This document shows, one piece after another, positions 42,273 through 51,816 of a stretch of 64,000 bases of DNA; the first letter of the stretch is position 1, and each line of letters opens with the position of its first letter. Made by a program: the position numbers and the translations under genes. The notes under the pieces are model-generated. The model was not told the origin of the DNA and did not search any database. It was given only the letters and a program-made list of their open reading frames with translations. The stretch is from Clostridium_AT stratigraminis (GTDB lineage: Bacteria > Bacillota > Clostridia > Clostridiales > Clostridiaceae). Location: NCBI RefSeq assembly GCF_045310675.1, contig NZ_JBJHZZ010000004.1:124001-188000 (forward strand), in the 5' to 3' direction.

Positions 42273-44096
42273 TTACTTTCTATTCATAGTTTTCTTTCTA
42301 AGGTCATTGCTTAATATTTTCTTTCTTAATCTTATTGATTTTGGTGTTATCTCAACTAATTCGTCAGAAGCAACAAATTCAAGACACTGTTCTAAGGACA
42401 TTTGTCTTACAGGAGTTAATTTAAGTGCGTCATCTGCTCCAGAAGATCTAGTATTTGAAAGATGCTTTTTCTTACAAATATTTACTTCAATATCTCCAGA
42501 TCTAGAGTTCTCACCTGCTATCATTCCTTCATATACTGGTGTACCTGCATCTATAAATAAGGTTCCTCTCTCTTGAGCATTATATAAACCGTAAGTAATA
42601 GCTTCGCCAGTTTCAAATACTACAATGGAGCCTCTGCTTCTTTCAGGTATTTCTCCCTTATATTTGTCATAACCTTCTAATACGTGATTCATTATTCCAT
42701 TGCCTCTTGTATCAGTAATGAATTCACTTCTAAAGCCTATTAGGCCCCTTGATGGAACTAAGAATTCTAAACGTGTATAACCATTTATAGCAGAAGTCAT
42801 ATTAACCATTTCAGCTTTACGAGGTCCTAGCTTTTCCATAGCAACTCCCATAAATTCCTCAGGTACATCAATAGTAAGCCTTTCTATTGGTTCAAGTAAT
42901 TTTCCAGCTTCTTCTTTAAATATAACTGATGGTTTAGAAACCTGGAATTCATAACCTTCTCTTCTCATGGTTTCAATTAATATAGATAGATGTAGTTCTC
43001 CTCTACCGCTTACATTAAAGCAATCTGCAGAATCAGTTTCTTCTACTCTAAGACTTACATTAGTTTCTATTTCTTTTAAAAGTCTATCTCTAAGGTGACG
43101 TGAGGTAACATAATCCCCCTCCATACCTGCAAAAGGTGAATCATTAACCATAAAGTTCATACTTAAGGTTGGCTCATCTATATCTACAAAAGGAAGAGCC
43201 TCTGGTCTACTTGCATCTGCAATAGTTTCACCTATATTGATATCAGGAATTCCTGCAACAGCAACTATATCACCAAGCTTAGCCTCTTCTACTTCTTCTT
43301 TCTTTAATCCACTAAAGACATATAGACTAGAAATTTTAACGTTACTTATGCTGTTGTCACGTCTAATTAGTGCAACCTGCTGATTTCTTTTTAGAGTTCC
43401 TCTTTCTATTTTTCCAATTGCTATTTTCCCAACATACTCATTAGAATCCAAGGTAGTTACTAGTAATTGAACTGGCTCATCAATATATCCTTCTGGAGCC
43501 TTAACATTTTTAATGATTGCATCAAATAATGGATCCATATTTGTGCTTTCATCTTCAACTTCTTTTTTAGCTATTCCATCCTTAGCTGAGCAATAGATTA
43601 TAGGGAAGTCTAATTGACTGTCATCTGCTCCAAGCTCAACAAAAAGGTCAAATACTTCATCAATAACTTCTATAGGCCTTGAATCAGGTCTATCAATTTT
43701 ATTGATTACAACCATTGGTCTCAGCTTTAGTTCAAGCGCTTTTTTAAGAACAAATTTAGTCTGAGGCATAGCCCCTTCAAAAGCATCTACAACAAGTATA
43801 ACGCTGTCCACCATTTTTAGTACTCTTTCAACTTCTCCGCCGAAATCAGCATGTCCAGGAGTATCTACTATATTTATTTTAATACCGTTATGCATAACAG
43901 CAGTATTCTTAGATAGAATAGTGATTCCTCTTTCTCTTTCAAGGTCATTTGAATCCATAACTCTTTCTTGAATCTTTTCATTTTCTCTAAATATATGACT
44001 TTGTCTTAAAAGTGCATCCACTAGAGTAGTCTTACCATGGTCAACGTGTGCTATAATTGCAACATTTCTAATATCATTTCTTGTAAATAAGTTCAT
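42273..44096 (-). CDS. typA: ribosome-associated GTPase TypA/BipA
   Basis: A translational GTPase of 607 residues. The G domain shows IIAHVDHGKTTLVDALL, switch II DTPGHADFGGEVER and NKIDRPDSRP. EF-G-like domains II, III and V follow, then the TypA-specific C-terminal domain with RGSIVVFETGEAITYGL and RSGDIEVNICKKKHLSN. It assists 50S assembly and stress or low-temperature growth. ATG 44096 follows GGAGGATAAAT. It ends 17 bp before mltG. Confidence 0.97.
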   Translation of the reverse strand: MNLFTRNDIRNVAIIAHVDHGKTTLVDALLRQSHIFRENEKIQERVMDSNDLERERGITILSKNTAVMHNGIKINIVDTPGHADFGGEVERVLKMVDSVILVVDAFEGAMPQTKFVLKKALELKLRPMVVINKIDRPDSRPIEVIDEVFDLFVELGADDSQLDFPIIYCSAKDGIAKKEVEDESTNMDPLFDAIIKNVKAPEGYIDEPVQLLVTTLDSNEYVGKIAIGKIERGTLKRNQQVALIRRDNSISNVKISSLYVFSGLKKEEVEEAKLGDIVAVAGIPDINIGETIADASRPEALPFVDIDEPTLSMNFMVNDSPFAGMEGDYVTSRHLRDRLLKEIETNVSLRVEETDSADCFNVSGRGELHLSILIETMRREGYEFQVSKPSVIFKEEAGKLLEPIERLTIDVPEEFMGVAMEKLGPRKAEMVNMTSAINGYTRLEFLVPSRGLIGFRSEFITDTRGNGIMNHVLEGYDKYKGEIPERSRGSIVVFETGEAITYGLYNAQERGTLFIDAGTPVYEGMIAGENSRSGDIEVNICKKKHLSNTRSSGADDALKLTPVRQMSLEQCLEFVASDELVEITPKSIRLRKKILSNDLRKKTMNRK

Positions 44097-44167
44097 ATTT
44101 ATCCTCCAATATAGTGCAAATTTTATTGATTATATTAAAACATTAACAAATAATGCTAAAACACAAC

Positions 44168-44199
44168 AAAAATTGGACACTTAGGCAGCATCCAATTTA
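44168..44199 (-). terminator. terminator after the ribonuclease J gene
   Basis: In minus-strand sense AAATTGGA and TCCAATTT flank a 13-nt loop and are followed by a TTTTTGTTG tract. Confidence 0.65.
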
Positions 44200-44261
44200 T
44201 TTTTATCATACTTATTCTAATATTATGGACATAAAAAGTCAACTTAGCATTAATGGAAGTT

Positions 44262-45920
44262 TTATATTTCCATTATTATAGGCAGTATCATTGGTTTTCT
44301 TTTTGTCTTTTCATATAAAAATAATCGTAATACTTCTTTGATGTTAGATTTTATAGATGCCCATTCGGTTATATGTTTTTCCTCACATTCTCTTAGAGCA
44401 TCCTTAACTATAAGTCTAGCCTGTTCCATAAGATTTTCTGATTCCCTGACATATACAAAACCGCGGGAAATTATATCTGGACCTGCTATTACGCTTCCAG
44501 ATTCCTTTTCTATTGTAACAACAACAGTTAATATTCCATCTTGTGATAAATGTTTTCTGTCCCTAAGTACAATATTACCAACATCGCCAACTCCAAGTCC
44601 GTCGACGAACACTTGCCCTGAAGTAACAGTTCCATTTTTCTTAATAGAATCTCTCGTTAACTCAATGACTTCACCATTGTCTGCAAGTAAGGTATTTGCT
44701 TCAGGCAGTCCCAGCCTAATTGCAAGTTCAGCATGCTGTTTCAAATGTCTATACTCACCGTGTACAGGTAAAAAGTACTTAGGTCTAACTAATGTATGCA
44801 TTAATTTAAGCTCTTCCTGGCAGGCATGGCCTGATACATGTACATTTTCGTATATTACTTCAGCACCTTTTTTAAATAATTGGTCAATAACCCTAGAAAC
44901 TAATTTTTCATTTCCTGGTATTGGGTTAGCTGAAATAATTACCAAATCTCCTGGAACAATAGTCACTTTTTTATGTTCAGAAGCAGCCATTCTTGAAAGT
45001 GCAGACATGGGCTCTCCTTGACTTCCTGTAGTAATAATAACTATCTGGTTATCATTATATTTATTGATGTTATCAATACTTATTAGATTACTAGTGTCAG
45101 CAGTAATATATCCAAGCTCTACTGCCACAGTAACAATATTCTCCATACTTCTGCCGGATATTGCTACCTTTCTTCCGTATCTATCTGCTATATTCATAAT
45201 TTGCTGTAACCTATGAATATTTGAAGCAAAGGTTGCAACAAGAATTCTACCTTTTGCTTTTGAGAAAATATTCTCAAAGGTTTCACCAACGGTGCTTTCA
45301 GAATCCGTATAGCCTGGTCTTTCAACATTTGTACTATCAGCCATCATTGCAATAACACCTTTTCTTCCAAGTTCAGCAAATCTAGGCAGATCTGCTACCA
45401 CTCCATCTATAGGCGTATAGTCTATTTTAAAATCACCTGTATGCAGTACAATGCCTAAAGGTGTGTGTATTGCAATTGCAACGGAATCTGCAATACTATG
45501 ATTAGTTTTAATAAATTCTACTGAAACATTTTCTAGCTTAATAACATCTCTAGGATTTACTCTTATAAGTTCTACCGTGCTAAGAAGCCCATGTTCCTTT
45601 AATTTGGTCTCTACAATACCTAGAGTTAGTTTTGTTCCATAAACGGGCACGTTAATTTGTTTTAACACATAGGGAAGGGCCCCTATATGATCCTCATGCC
45701 CATGAGTAAGAAATATCCCTCGTACCCTTTCAATGTTTTTTGCTAGATAACTTACATCGGGAATTACAATATCTATTCCAAACATTTCTTCGTCTGGAAA
45801 CTTTAAACCACAATCAATAACAACGATATCATTCTTGTATTCTATTGCAGTTAAGTTTTTCCCGATTTCGTTTAAGCCGCCTAGAGGAATAATTCGTATC
45901 TTATCTTTTTCCTTCTTCAT
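44262..45920 (-). CDS. rnj: ribonuclease J
   Basis: A metallo-beta-lactamase/beta-CASP endo- and 5'-3' exoribonuclease of 552 residues involved in mRNA decay and rRNA maturation. The zinc-binding motif THGHEDHIGALPYVL, HTGDFKIDYTPIDG, beta-CASP segments ADSTNVERPGYT and SGRSMENI, and C-terminal VHVSGHACQEEL and PVHGEYRHLK are all present. The length matches RNase J1/J2. AGGAGG precedes ATG 45920. No second rnj is in the window. Confidence 0.96.
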   Translation of the reverse strand: MKKEKDKIRIIPLGGLNEIGKNLTAIEYKNDIVVIDCGLKFPDEEMFGIDIVIPDVSYLAKNIERVRGIFLTHGHEDHIGALPYVLKQINVPVYGTKLTLGIVETKLKEHGLLSTVELIRVNPRDVIKLENVSVEFIKTNHSIADSVAIAIHTPLGIVLHTGDFKIDYTPIDGVVADLPRFAELGRKGVIAMMADSTNVERPGYTDSESTVGETFENIFSKAKGRILVATFASNIHRLQQIMNIADRYGRKVAISGRSMENIVTVAVELGYITADTSNLISIDNINKYNDNQIVIITTGSQGEPMSALSRMAASEHKKVTIVPGDLVIISANPIPGNEKLVSRVIDQLFKKGAEVIYENVHVSGHACQEELKLMHTLVRPKYFLPVHGEYRHLKQHAELAIRLGLPEANTLLADNGEVIELTRDSIKKNGTVTSGQVFVDGLGVGDVGNIVLRDRKHLSQDGILTVVVTIEKESGSVIAGPDIISRGFVYVRESENLMEQARLIVKDALRECEEKHITEWASIKSNIKEVLRLFLYEKTKRKPMILPIIMEI

Positions 45921-45987
45921 GTTTTCCTCCTTTTAAAAATTTTGCCTTTGTAAATTTATTTATTATAGCTTAATTAGCTATTTTTAG

Positions 45988-46443
45988 CTAAATTTTATCT
46001 TTACATTCATTACAAATTCCATAAAATTTAACGCTGTGATTCTTAATTTTGAAATTATATTTGCTTTCTATTTCATGTTCAAGCACCTCTAATAAATCCC
46101 CTTGAACCTCAATTACTTTTCCGCAATTGCTGCATATTAAATGATGATGGTGATGATTCTCATCCTCATGAACTAATTCATATCTATAGCAGCCATCATT
46201 TAAGTCTAATTTACTTACAACATTAAGTTCCTCTAAAAGCTGCACAGTTCTATAAACAGTTGCAAGACCAATTTCCGGACACTCCTGTTTTACTAAATCA
46301 TATAACTCTTCTGTTGTAAGATGGCTTCCCTCATTTTTAATAATATTGTCAACTATAGCTCTTCTTTGAGGTGTAAGCTTATAACCTTTTTCCTTAAGAT
46401 TATTTTTTAATTTCTCGATTTCATTAGATGACAACTTAGGCAT
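45988..46443 (-). CDS. Fur family transcriptional regulator
   Basis: A 151-residue metalloregulator. The winged helix carries KLTPQRRAIVDNI and GLATVYRTVQLLEEL (recognition helix). The dimerisation domain has the regulatory His-rich segment HEDENHHHHHLICSNCGKV and two CxxC pairs (CSNC, CNEC) for structural zinc. Fur, PerR and Zur cannot be separated safely by eye. The position between RNase J and DUF1292 is the usual clostridial location. ATG 46443 follows AAAAGGGGAAGGG. Confidence 0.92.
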   Translation of the reverse strand: MPKLSSNEIEKLKNNLKEKGYKLTPQRRAIVDNIIKNEGSHLTTEELYDLVKQECPEIGLATVYRTVQLLEELNVVSKLDLNDGCYRYELVHEDENHHHHHLICSNCGKVIEVQGDLLEVLEHEIESKYNFKIKNHSVKFYGICNECKDKI

Positions 46444-46462
46444 AATAACCCTTCCCCTTTTA

Positions 46463-46726
46463 TTAATTTAAATCTTCATCTGAAAAAACTAATTCATAGG
46501 CTTCTTGTACCATAGCGAACTCTTCTTCATCATCAATTGTAACTAGTACATCATCACCTTTTTCGTCTTTGTCTATTCTAAGAGCTATTGCATCTTCCTC
46601 TTCTTCATCAGATGGAATTACAATAACATATTCCTTATCTTCAATGTCTAGCTTAGTTACAACATCAAATTCTTTTTCTTCACCATTTTCATCTGTAAGA
46701 ACGATTGAACTTATATCATTTTCCAT
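46463..46726 (-). CDS. DUF1292 family protein
   Basis: An 87-residue, highly acidic protein (YrzB-like) with the DUF1292 pattern: LTDENGEEKEFDVVTKLDIEDKEYVIV near the N-terminus and EEEFAMVQEAYEL at the C-terminus. Its function is unknown. It belongs to the conserved ireB-ruvX-DUF1292-fur group and lies 20 bp from fur. Confidence 0.92.
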   Translation of the reverse strand: MENDISSIVLTDENGEEKEFDVVTKLDIEDKEYVIVIPSDEEEEDAIALRIDKDEKGDDVLVTIDDEEEFAMVQEAYELVFSDEDLN

Positions 46727-46785
46727 AGTTATTTATCTCCTTCATAATAGAGTTATTTTACATTATGTGGTATATTATGTCAATA

Positions 46786-47199
46786 TTATTTACTTAAACT
46801 ATCTAAATAGCCTTGGAGTATATAGGTTGAAGCTATTTTATCTACTATCTTTTTTCGTTTAGCTCTAGACAAATCAGCCTCCAGCATTGCCCTAGTAGCA
46901 GCGACAGTTGTAAGTCTCTCATCCCACATAACTACGGGTACCCCTGAAGCTTCTTCTATAAGCTTGCCAAAATTTGTAGCCTTTTCTCCCTGTGGCCCAA
47001 TAGTGCCATTCATGTTTTTAGGAAGACCCACTACAATAGTATCTACGCTGTATTCTTTGCATATACTATTGATTTCTTCCAAATCTACATTTTTATTTTT
47101 TCTTAAGATTGTTTTAACACCTTGAGCTGTGAAACCTAAAGGATCGCTTATTGCTACTCCAATAGTCTTCTCACCTAGATCTAAACCAAGAATTCTCAT
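46786..47199 (-). CDS. ruvX: putative pre-16S rRNA nuclease YqgF (RuvX)
   Basis: An RNase H-fold nuclease of 137 residues needed for 16S rRNA 5'-end maturation and recombination. It shows LGLDLGEKTIGVAIS with the first catalytic Asp, VVGLPKNMNGTIG with the family GLP motif, and VVMWDERLTTVAA with Asp/Glu. AAGGAG precedes ATG 47199. Confidence 0.95.
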   Translation of the reverse strand: MRILGLDLGEKTIGVAISDPLGFTAQGVKTILRKNKNVDLEEINSICKEYSVDTIVVGLPKNMNGTIGPQGEKATNFGKLIEEASGVPVVMWDERLTTVAATRAMLEADLSRAKRKKIVDKIASTYILQGYLDSLSK

Positions 47200-47307
47200 T
47201 TTTACTCCTTTTTCTGCCTGTGACTAATAAAAATTTATTAAGATAAAAAATATTTGCATCAATAAATAAAGTTAATAAATTATGTCCCTTCAAAGTCATA
47301 TTAAAAT

Positions 47308-47332
47308 AAAAATGCCCCTACGGGCATTTTTA
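47308..47332 (-). terminator. intrinsic terminator of ireB
   Basis: The hairpin AAAATGCCC / GGGGCATTTTT with a T-run and the TATTTTAAT tail in minus-strand sense, immediately after the ireB stop. Confidence 0.88.
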
Positions 47333-47587
47333 CTTTATACCAAGATAAGCCTTTAATACTTCTTCAAGAATGTCGTCTCTCTCTAATTTCCTAACTAATG
47401 CTCTCGCACCATTATAGTTAGTAATATAAGTTGGATCGCCAGAAATGAGATATCCTACTAACTGATTAACTGGATTATACCCTTTTTTAATTAATGCATT
47501 ATAAACTTCATTTAGGATTTCTTTTGTCAAATCCTTTTTATCTTTTGAAAAATCGAACTGAATAGTATTTTCATTATTATATCCCAT
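47330..47587 (-). CDS. ireB: IreB family regulatory phosphoprotein
   Basis: An 85-residue protein (formerly DUF965/YrzL) with IQFDFSKDKKDLTKEILNEVY, NPVNQLVGYLISGDPTYIT and NGARALVRKLERDDILEE. In Enterococcus IreB is phosphorylated by the PASTA kinase IreK and influences cephalosporin resistance. That role is known for the family, not shown here. It directly follows alaS by 85 bp, as usual. GAGAGGTG precedes ATG 47587. Confidence 0.95.
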   Translation of the reverse strand: MGYNNENTIQFDFSKDKKDLTKEILNEVYNALIKKGYNPVNQLVGYLISGDPTYITNYNGARALVRKLERDDILEEVLKAYLGIK

Positions 47588-47672
47588 TACGTTTCACCTC
47601 TCATTTTATCATTTAATAATGATAATAGGTATCTTTTAAGAACATTATATACTATTTCTTTTTAAAAGTACA

Positions 47673-50312
47673 CTATTTTACTAAGGTATCCAATATTTCT
47701 TGTACTTTATTAATAGAAGCTTCAAGTTTTTCAGGAAGTTTACCACCAGCCTGAGCCATATCCGGTCTTCCACCACCGCCGCCTCCTGCAATAGCAGAAA
47801 TTTCTTTTACTATCTTTCCTGAGTGTACTCCCTTGCTTACAGCTTGCTTAGTTGCCATAGCAACAAATTGAACCTTGCCCTGTACAGCGCTTCCTAAAAC
47901 AACGACTCCTTCACCTATTTTACACTTAAGTTTATCCCCTAGATTTCTTAAGGAATCAGCATCTATATCCTGCAGAGAAGCAGCTATATATTTTATTCCC
48001 TTTACTTCTTTAATCTTACTTAAGAGTTCTTCTTCTACATTACTAGTTAGTTTATGCTTTAATTCTATTATTTCCTTTTCTTTGTCTTTTAATTCTGCAG
48101 CTTGTAGATGAATTTTGTTTAATACATCTTTCTCAGAGCACTTTAAGCTAAGAGCAGCATCTTTAATTACATTTTCTTTTTCTTCCATGAAGTTTATTGC
48201 ATTGAAACCTGTTACGGCTTCTATTCTTCTTATACCTGCAGCTATCCCTGCTTCTGAAACTATTTTAATGACACCTATTTCACCAGAATTTTTAACATGG
48301 GTGCCTCCGCAAAGCTCCTTGCTAAAATCTCCAACAGAAACCACCCTAACTTCATCTTTGTATTTTTCATCAAATAGTGCCATTGCTCCGCTTTCTTTGG
48401 CTTCCTCTAGATTCATAACATTAGTATCTACATTATAGACCTTCATAATATTTTCATTTACTATTGCTTCTATTTTCTTTAATTCCTCTAGGGTTACTGA
48501 AGTAAAGTGAGTAAAGTCAAATCTTAATTTATGCTCATCTACTAAGGAACCTGCTTGATTTACATGATTTCCAAGTACCATTTTTAGTGCGCTGTGAAGC
48601 ATATGAGTAGCTGTATGATTTCTTCTAATACTATTTCTTCTTTTTTCATCAACTTCAAGAATTACATTGTTACCTTCCTCAATGTATCCTTCTGTAACTT
48701 CAACAAAATGAAGGATTTTTCCTGAAATATTTTTCTTGCAGTCATAAACAACTGCACTAAAATTATCATTATAAATGGTTCCCTTATCACCTATCTGACC
48801 TCCCATTTCTGCATAAAAAGGTGTTTCAGAAGTTAAAATTATACCCTTGTCACCCTTTTGAAGAATGGACACAAACTCCTCATCTTTAATAATTAATACA
48901 GCCTTTGAATTTGAAATTAAAGATTCATAGCCTGTAAAATTAGAATTTATATCTGTTGGAATCTTGTTTAATATATTATCATCGTTTCCTAAATAATTAG
49001 ATTCCCCTCTAGCAGCCCTGGCTCTTTCTCTTTGACTCTTCATTTCTGAATTAAATTCTTCTATGGAAACTACCATCCCTTTTTCTTCTAATATTTCTAA
49101 AGTAAGCTCAAGTGGAAACCCATAGGTATCGTAAAGCTTAAATGCCTTGTCTCCAGGTAAAGTTTTGTTATGAGATTTCTCAAGGTCTATAATGTACTGC
49201 TTTAAAATTTCAATACCGCTGTCTATAGTTTCTTCAAATCTCTCTTCTTCCAGTTTAATTACCTTTTTAATGAAGTCTCTTCTTTCCATTAATTCTGGAT
49301 ATGCTTCTTTTGAGTTCTCAATAACTATATCGCAAAGTTCATGTAAGAATATATTGCTAATGCCAAGAAGTCTGCCGTGTCTAGCAGCCCTTCTTAATAT
49401 TCTTCTTAGCACGTAACCCCTGCCTTCATTTGAAGGTAGTACTCCATCACTAATCATAAAGGTCATGCTTCTAATGTGATCTGTAATTATTCTTATAGAA
49501 ATATTGTTTTTATCATCTGCTCCATAAGTAACCTTGGAAATTTTACATACATTATCTAGGATGTTTTTTATTGTATCAACTTCAAATATATTGTTTACGC
49601 CCTGCATAATAGTTGCAATTCTTTCAAGTCCCATTCCAGTATCAATATTAGGATTTGGAAGCAAGTTATAAACTCCGTTTTCATCCTTATCAAATTGTGT
49701 AAATACTAAGTTCCAAAATTCTACTATTCTATCTTCATCAGCAGCCTTTACGAAATCCTCTACAGTTGTAATAGGACCGTTTCCTCTATCAAAATGAATT
49801 TCAGAGCAAGGTCCGCAAGGTCCCTGGCCTATTTCCCAAAAGTTATCATCCTTGCCTAATCTGAAAATTCTAGATGGATCAACGTCAGTTTTAGTGCTCC
49901 AAATTTCATAAGCTTCATCATCTTCAAGATATATAGTTACAAACAATTTATCTTTTGGCAGGCCAAGAGTAACAGTAACAAACTCCCAAGCCCATGGAAT
50001 TATTTCCTTTTTAAAATAATCTCCAAAGGAGAAATTTCCAAGCATCTCAAAAAATGTACCATGCCTTGAGGTTTTGCCTACATTTTCTATATCTCCTGTT
50101 CTAATACACTTTTGACAGGTAGTTACTCTTTTGCTTGGGGGAACTTCAAGACCTGTAAAATAAGGCTTTAAAGGAGCCATACCAGCATTTATCAGTAGTA
50201 AACTCTTATCATTTTGAGGTATAAGCGGAAAGCTTTTAAGTCTTAAATGCTCTTTACTTTCAAAAAAACTTAAATATTTTTCTCTTATTTCATTTAGTCC
50301 CATAGTTTTCAT
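47673..50312 (-). CDS. alaS: alanyl-tRNA synthetase
   Basis: A class II synthetase of 879 residues. The catalytic core has INAGMAPLKPYFTG, TCQKCIRTGDIENVG and FFEMLGNFSFGDYF. The editing domain has the zinc motif HTATHMLHSALKMVL and CGGTHV. The C-terminal C-Ala domain ends with the GGGGGGRPDMAQAGG segment. I chose ATG 50312, 7 nt from the GGAGG site; it gives the normal family length. Reading upstream through the repeat would add about 41 spurious residues. Copy F of the repeat and a T-box leader precede it. Confidence 0.97.
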   Translation of the reverse strand: MKTMGLNEIREKYLSFFESKEHLRLKSFPLIPQNDKSLLLINAGMAPLKPYFTGLEVPPSKRVTTCQKCIRTGDIENVGKTSRHGTFFEMLGNFSFGDYFKKEIIPWAWEFVTVTLGLPKDKLFVTIYLEDDEAYEIWSTKTDVDPSRIFRLGKDDNFWEIGQGPCGPCSEIHFDRGNGPITTVEDFVKAADEDRIVEFWNLVFTQFDKDENGVYNLLPNPNIDTGMGLERIATIMQGVNNIFEVDTIKNILDNVCKISKVTYGADDKNNISIRIITDHIRSMTFMISDGVLPSNEGRGYVLRRILRRAARHGRLLGISNIFLHELCDIVIENSKEAYPELMERRDFIKKVIKLEEERFEETIDSGIEILKQYIIDLEKSHNKTLPGDKAFKLYDTYGFPLELTLEILEEKGMVVSIEEFNSEMKSQRERARAARGESNYLGNDDNILNKIPTDINSNFTGYESLISNSKAVLIIKDEEFVSILQKGDKGIILTSETPFYAEMGGQIGDKGTIYNDNFSAVVYDCKKNISGKILHFVEVTEGYIEEGNNVILEVDEKRRNSIRRNHTATHMLHSALKMVLGNHVNQAGSLVDEHKLRFDFTHFTSVTLEELKKIEAIVNENIMKVYNVDTNVMNLEEAKESGAMALFDEKYKDEVRVVSVGDFSKELCGGTHVKNSGEIGVIKIVSEAGIAAGIRRIEAVTGFNAINFMEEKENVIKDAALSLKCSEKDVLNKIHLQAAELKDKEKEIIELKHKLTSNVEEELLSKIKEVKGIKYIAASLQDIDADSLRNLGDKLKCKIGEGVVVLGSAVQGKVQFVAMATKQAVSKGVHSGKIVKEISAIAGGGGGGRPDMAQAGGKLPEKLEASINKVQEILDTLVK

Positions 50313-50319
50313 AATATTT

Positions 50320-50408
50320 CCTCCTTTAGTCGGAACACTGAGTAATTTAAGATTACTCGCTCCCGCTCGCAAATTACTCGTAAATGTCCATTTAGGACAT
50401 TTACCTCC
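50320..50408 (-). repeat. SD-inserted hairpin repeat, copy F (short form)
   Basis: An 89-bp element between GGAGG at 50404-50408 and AGGAGG at 50320-50325. In gene sense it begins GTAAATGTCC-TAAAT-GGACATTTAC (10-bp hairpin) and ends GTTCCGACTAAAGGAGG. The middle pairs GAGTAAT.. with ..ATTACTC and GGGA with TCCG-like sequence. The distal GGAGG follows the T-rich tail of the T-box terminator, as an original alaS site would. Confidence 0.87.
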
Positions 50409-50419
50409 GTAAAATAAAA

Positions 50420-50620
50420 TAAAAACAACCTTCAAATCCCAAAGGGACGAAAGTTGTTCGCGGTACCACCCTAATTATACAATGTAAATAATTGTATCAC
50501 TTTAGCATAACATGGCTCAAAGACAGCTTCATAATATCTCCTAAGAAGTTTTCACCAGCCACTTCCTCTCTTAATACCTCAATATTATTACTCCTTCTTG
50601 TCATTACCATATATTAATTT
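50420..50620 (-). promoter_or_regulatory. T-box leader of alaS
   Basis: In gene sense the core GGGTGGTACCGCG (50459-50471) is followed by a terminator hairpin (about 50425-50460; arms AACAACTTTC / GAAGGTTGTT with inner TCCC/GGGA) and a T-rich tail. The upstream stem I region contains ATGAAGCTGTC, offering GCU as an alanine specifier. The leader is shorter than the other two. The 160 bp between it and the next gene (50640-50802) show no further feature. Confidence 0.9.
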
Positions 50621-50802
50621 AATAAAAATTATAAGTTAAATTGTACCACATGTCAATATTTGATTTTTAAGAAATTGCCTTAGTGTTTTTGAAAGCTTCA
50701 ATCTTATTTAGTAAAAGCAGTAAAACAGTTAGCTATAGTTCCTTTATATAAGCCTATCTTTATTAAAACAAATAATGTTTAAATTCTAATAGTATATTTT
50801 TA

Positions 50803-51816
50803 CTAAAATAGATAATAATTTAAATCCTCATAAATTATCTTTATAACAACTCCTATAGGAACAGCCAGCACCATACCTATAAAACCTCCTACTTTACCTC
50901 CAATTATAAGAAGAATTATTACAGTTAAGGGATGCATGCTAACACTATCCCCCGTAATCTTAGGCGAAATAATATTACCTTCAATTGTCTGTATGATATT
51001 TAAACAGATAAAAGTCCAAATACCAATCTTTGTAGATCCTAAGAAGGCAATAAGCACTGCAGGGATACCGCCTAAAAGAGGGCCAAAATAAGGAATTATA
51101 TTAAATACAGCATTTAAAACTGATAAAAGTAAAGGATAATCTACGTGTAGGATTATAAGTACAATAAAGGTTAATATACCAACTATAATACATAAAATAA
51201 ATTGGCTTACTATATATCTCCCTAGAATTTTATCTATATCTCCAATTATCTTTTTAACTATTGCTCTAATTTTAACAGGAAAAATAACAAGTATCTTATT
51301 GAAAATAATTTCACTATCAGCTAGAAAATAATAAACGATAATAGGAACAACGGATAAAGTTAGAAGATTTTCTCCAACATTTAAGGCAGCTTTAAAAATA
51401 TTGTTAAGCATATCAGAAAGCATCTTATTAATATTTGAATTTATGCCATCGAATAAGATAAACATGGTCCTATTATTTTGTAGAGGTTTTAAGTTATTAT
51501 AAATTCCTTCTAGATAGCTTTGAATTTTATGTAATGTATCACTTATATTTAAGCTTTCCTTAAATAAGGAGGGTATAATTACAATTATAAAAACTATAGT
51601 GAGCACAATAGCAAGTAAAATAATGCTTAAGGCAGCGAGCTTTCTGTTTATTCCCTTTTCTATCATTAAATTTATTATTGGTTTCAAGGAATAGGCTGCG
51701 ATAAAAGACATTACTAATAGATATACCATTTCCTTAAAAAGGGCACTTTTAAACAAAACATAGATTATTAAAAGTAGGACTATAAGCATTAATAAAATTT
51801 TAAATACCTTCTTCAT
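50803..51816 (-). CDS. AI-2E family transporter (second paralogue)
   Basis: A membrane protein of 337 residues with about seven helices. It has the AI-2E signature segments: VPIIVYYFLADSEIIF, VLNAVFNIIPYFGPLLGGIPAVLIAF and GMVLAVPIGVVIKIIYEDL. The substrate is unassigned. ATG 51816 lies inside the 3' end of the PRC-barrel gene (17-bp overlap) with GAAGAGTG upstream, so the two are coupled. It lacks the long N-terminal loop of the 398-residue paralogue at 9538-10734. Confidence 0.87.
   Translation of the reverse strand: MKKVFKILLMLIVLLLIIYVLFKSALFKEMVYLLVMSFIAAYSLKPIINLMIEKGINRKLAALSIILLAIVLTIVFIIVIIPSLFKESLNISDTLHKIQSYLEGIYNNLKPLQNNRTMFILFDGINSNINKMLSDMLNNIFKAALNVGENLLTLSVVPIIVYYFLADSEIIFNKILVIFPVKIRAIVKKIIGDIDKILGRYIVSQFILCIIVGILTFIVLIILHVDYPLLLSVLNAVFNIIPYFGPLLGGIPAVLIAFLGSTKIGIWTFICLNIIQTIEGNIISPKITGDSVSMHPLTVIILLIIGGKVGGFIGMVLAVPIGVVIKIIYEDLNYYLF

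Noticed and set aside
44338..45021. Long antisense open frame (227 codons) across the RNase J gene
   Set aside because: Opposite-strand shadow of a conserved gene, with low-complexity Ser/Leu/Ile composition and no ribosome-binding site.
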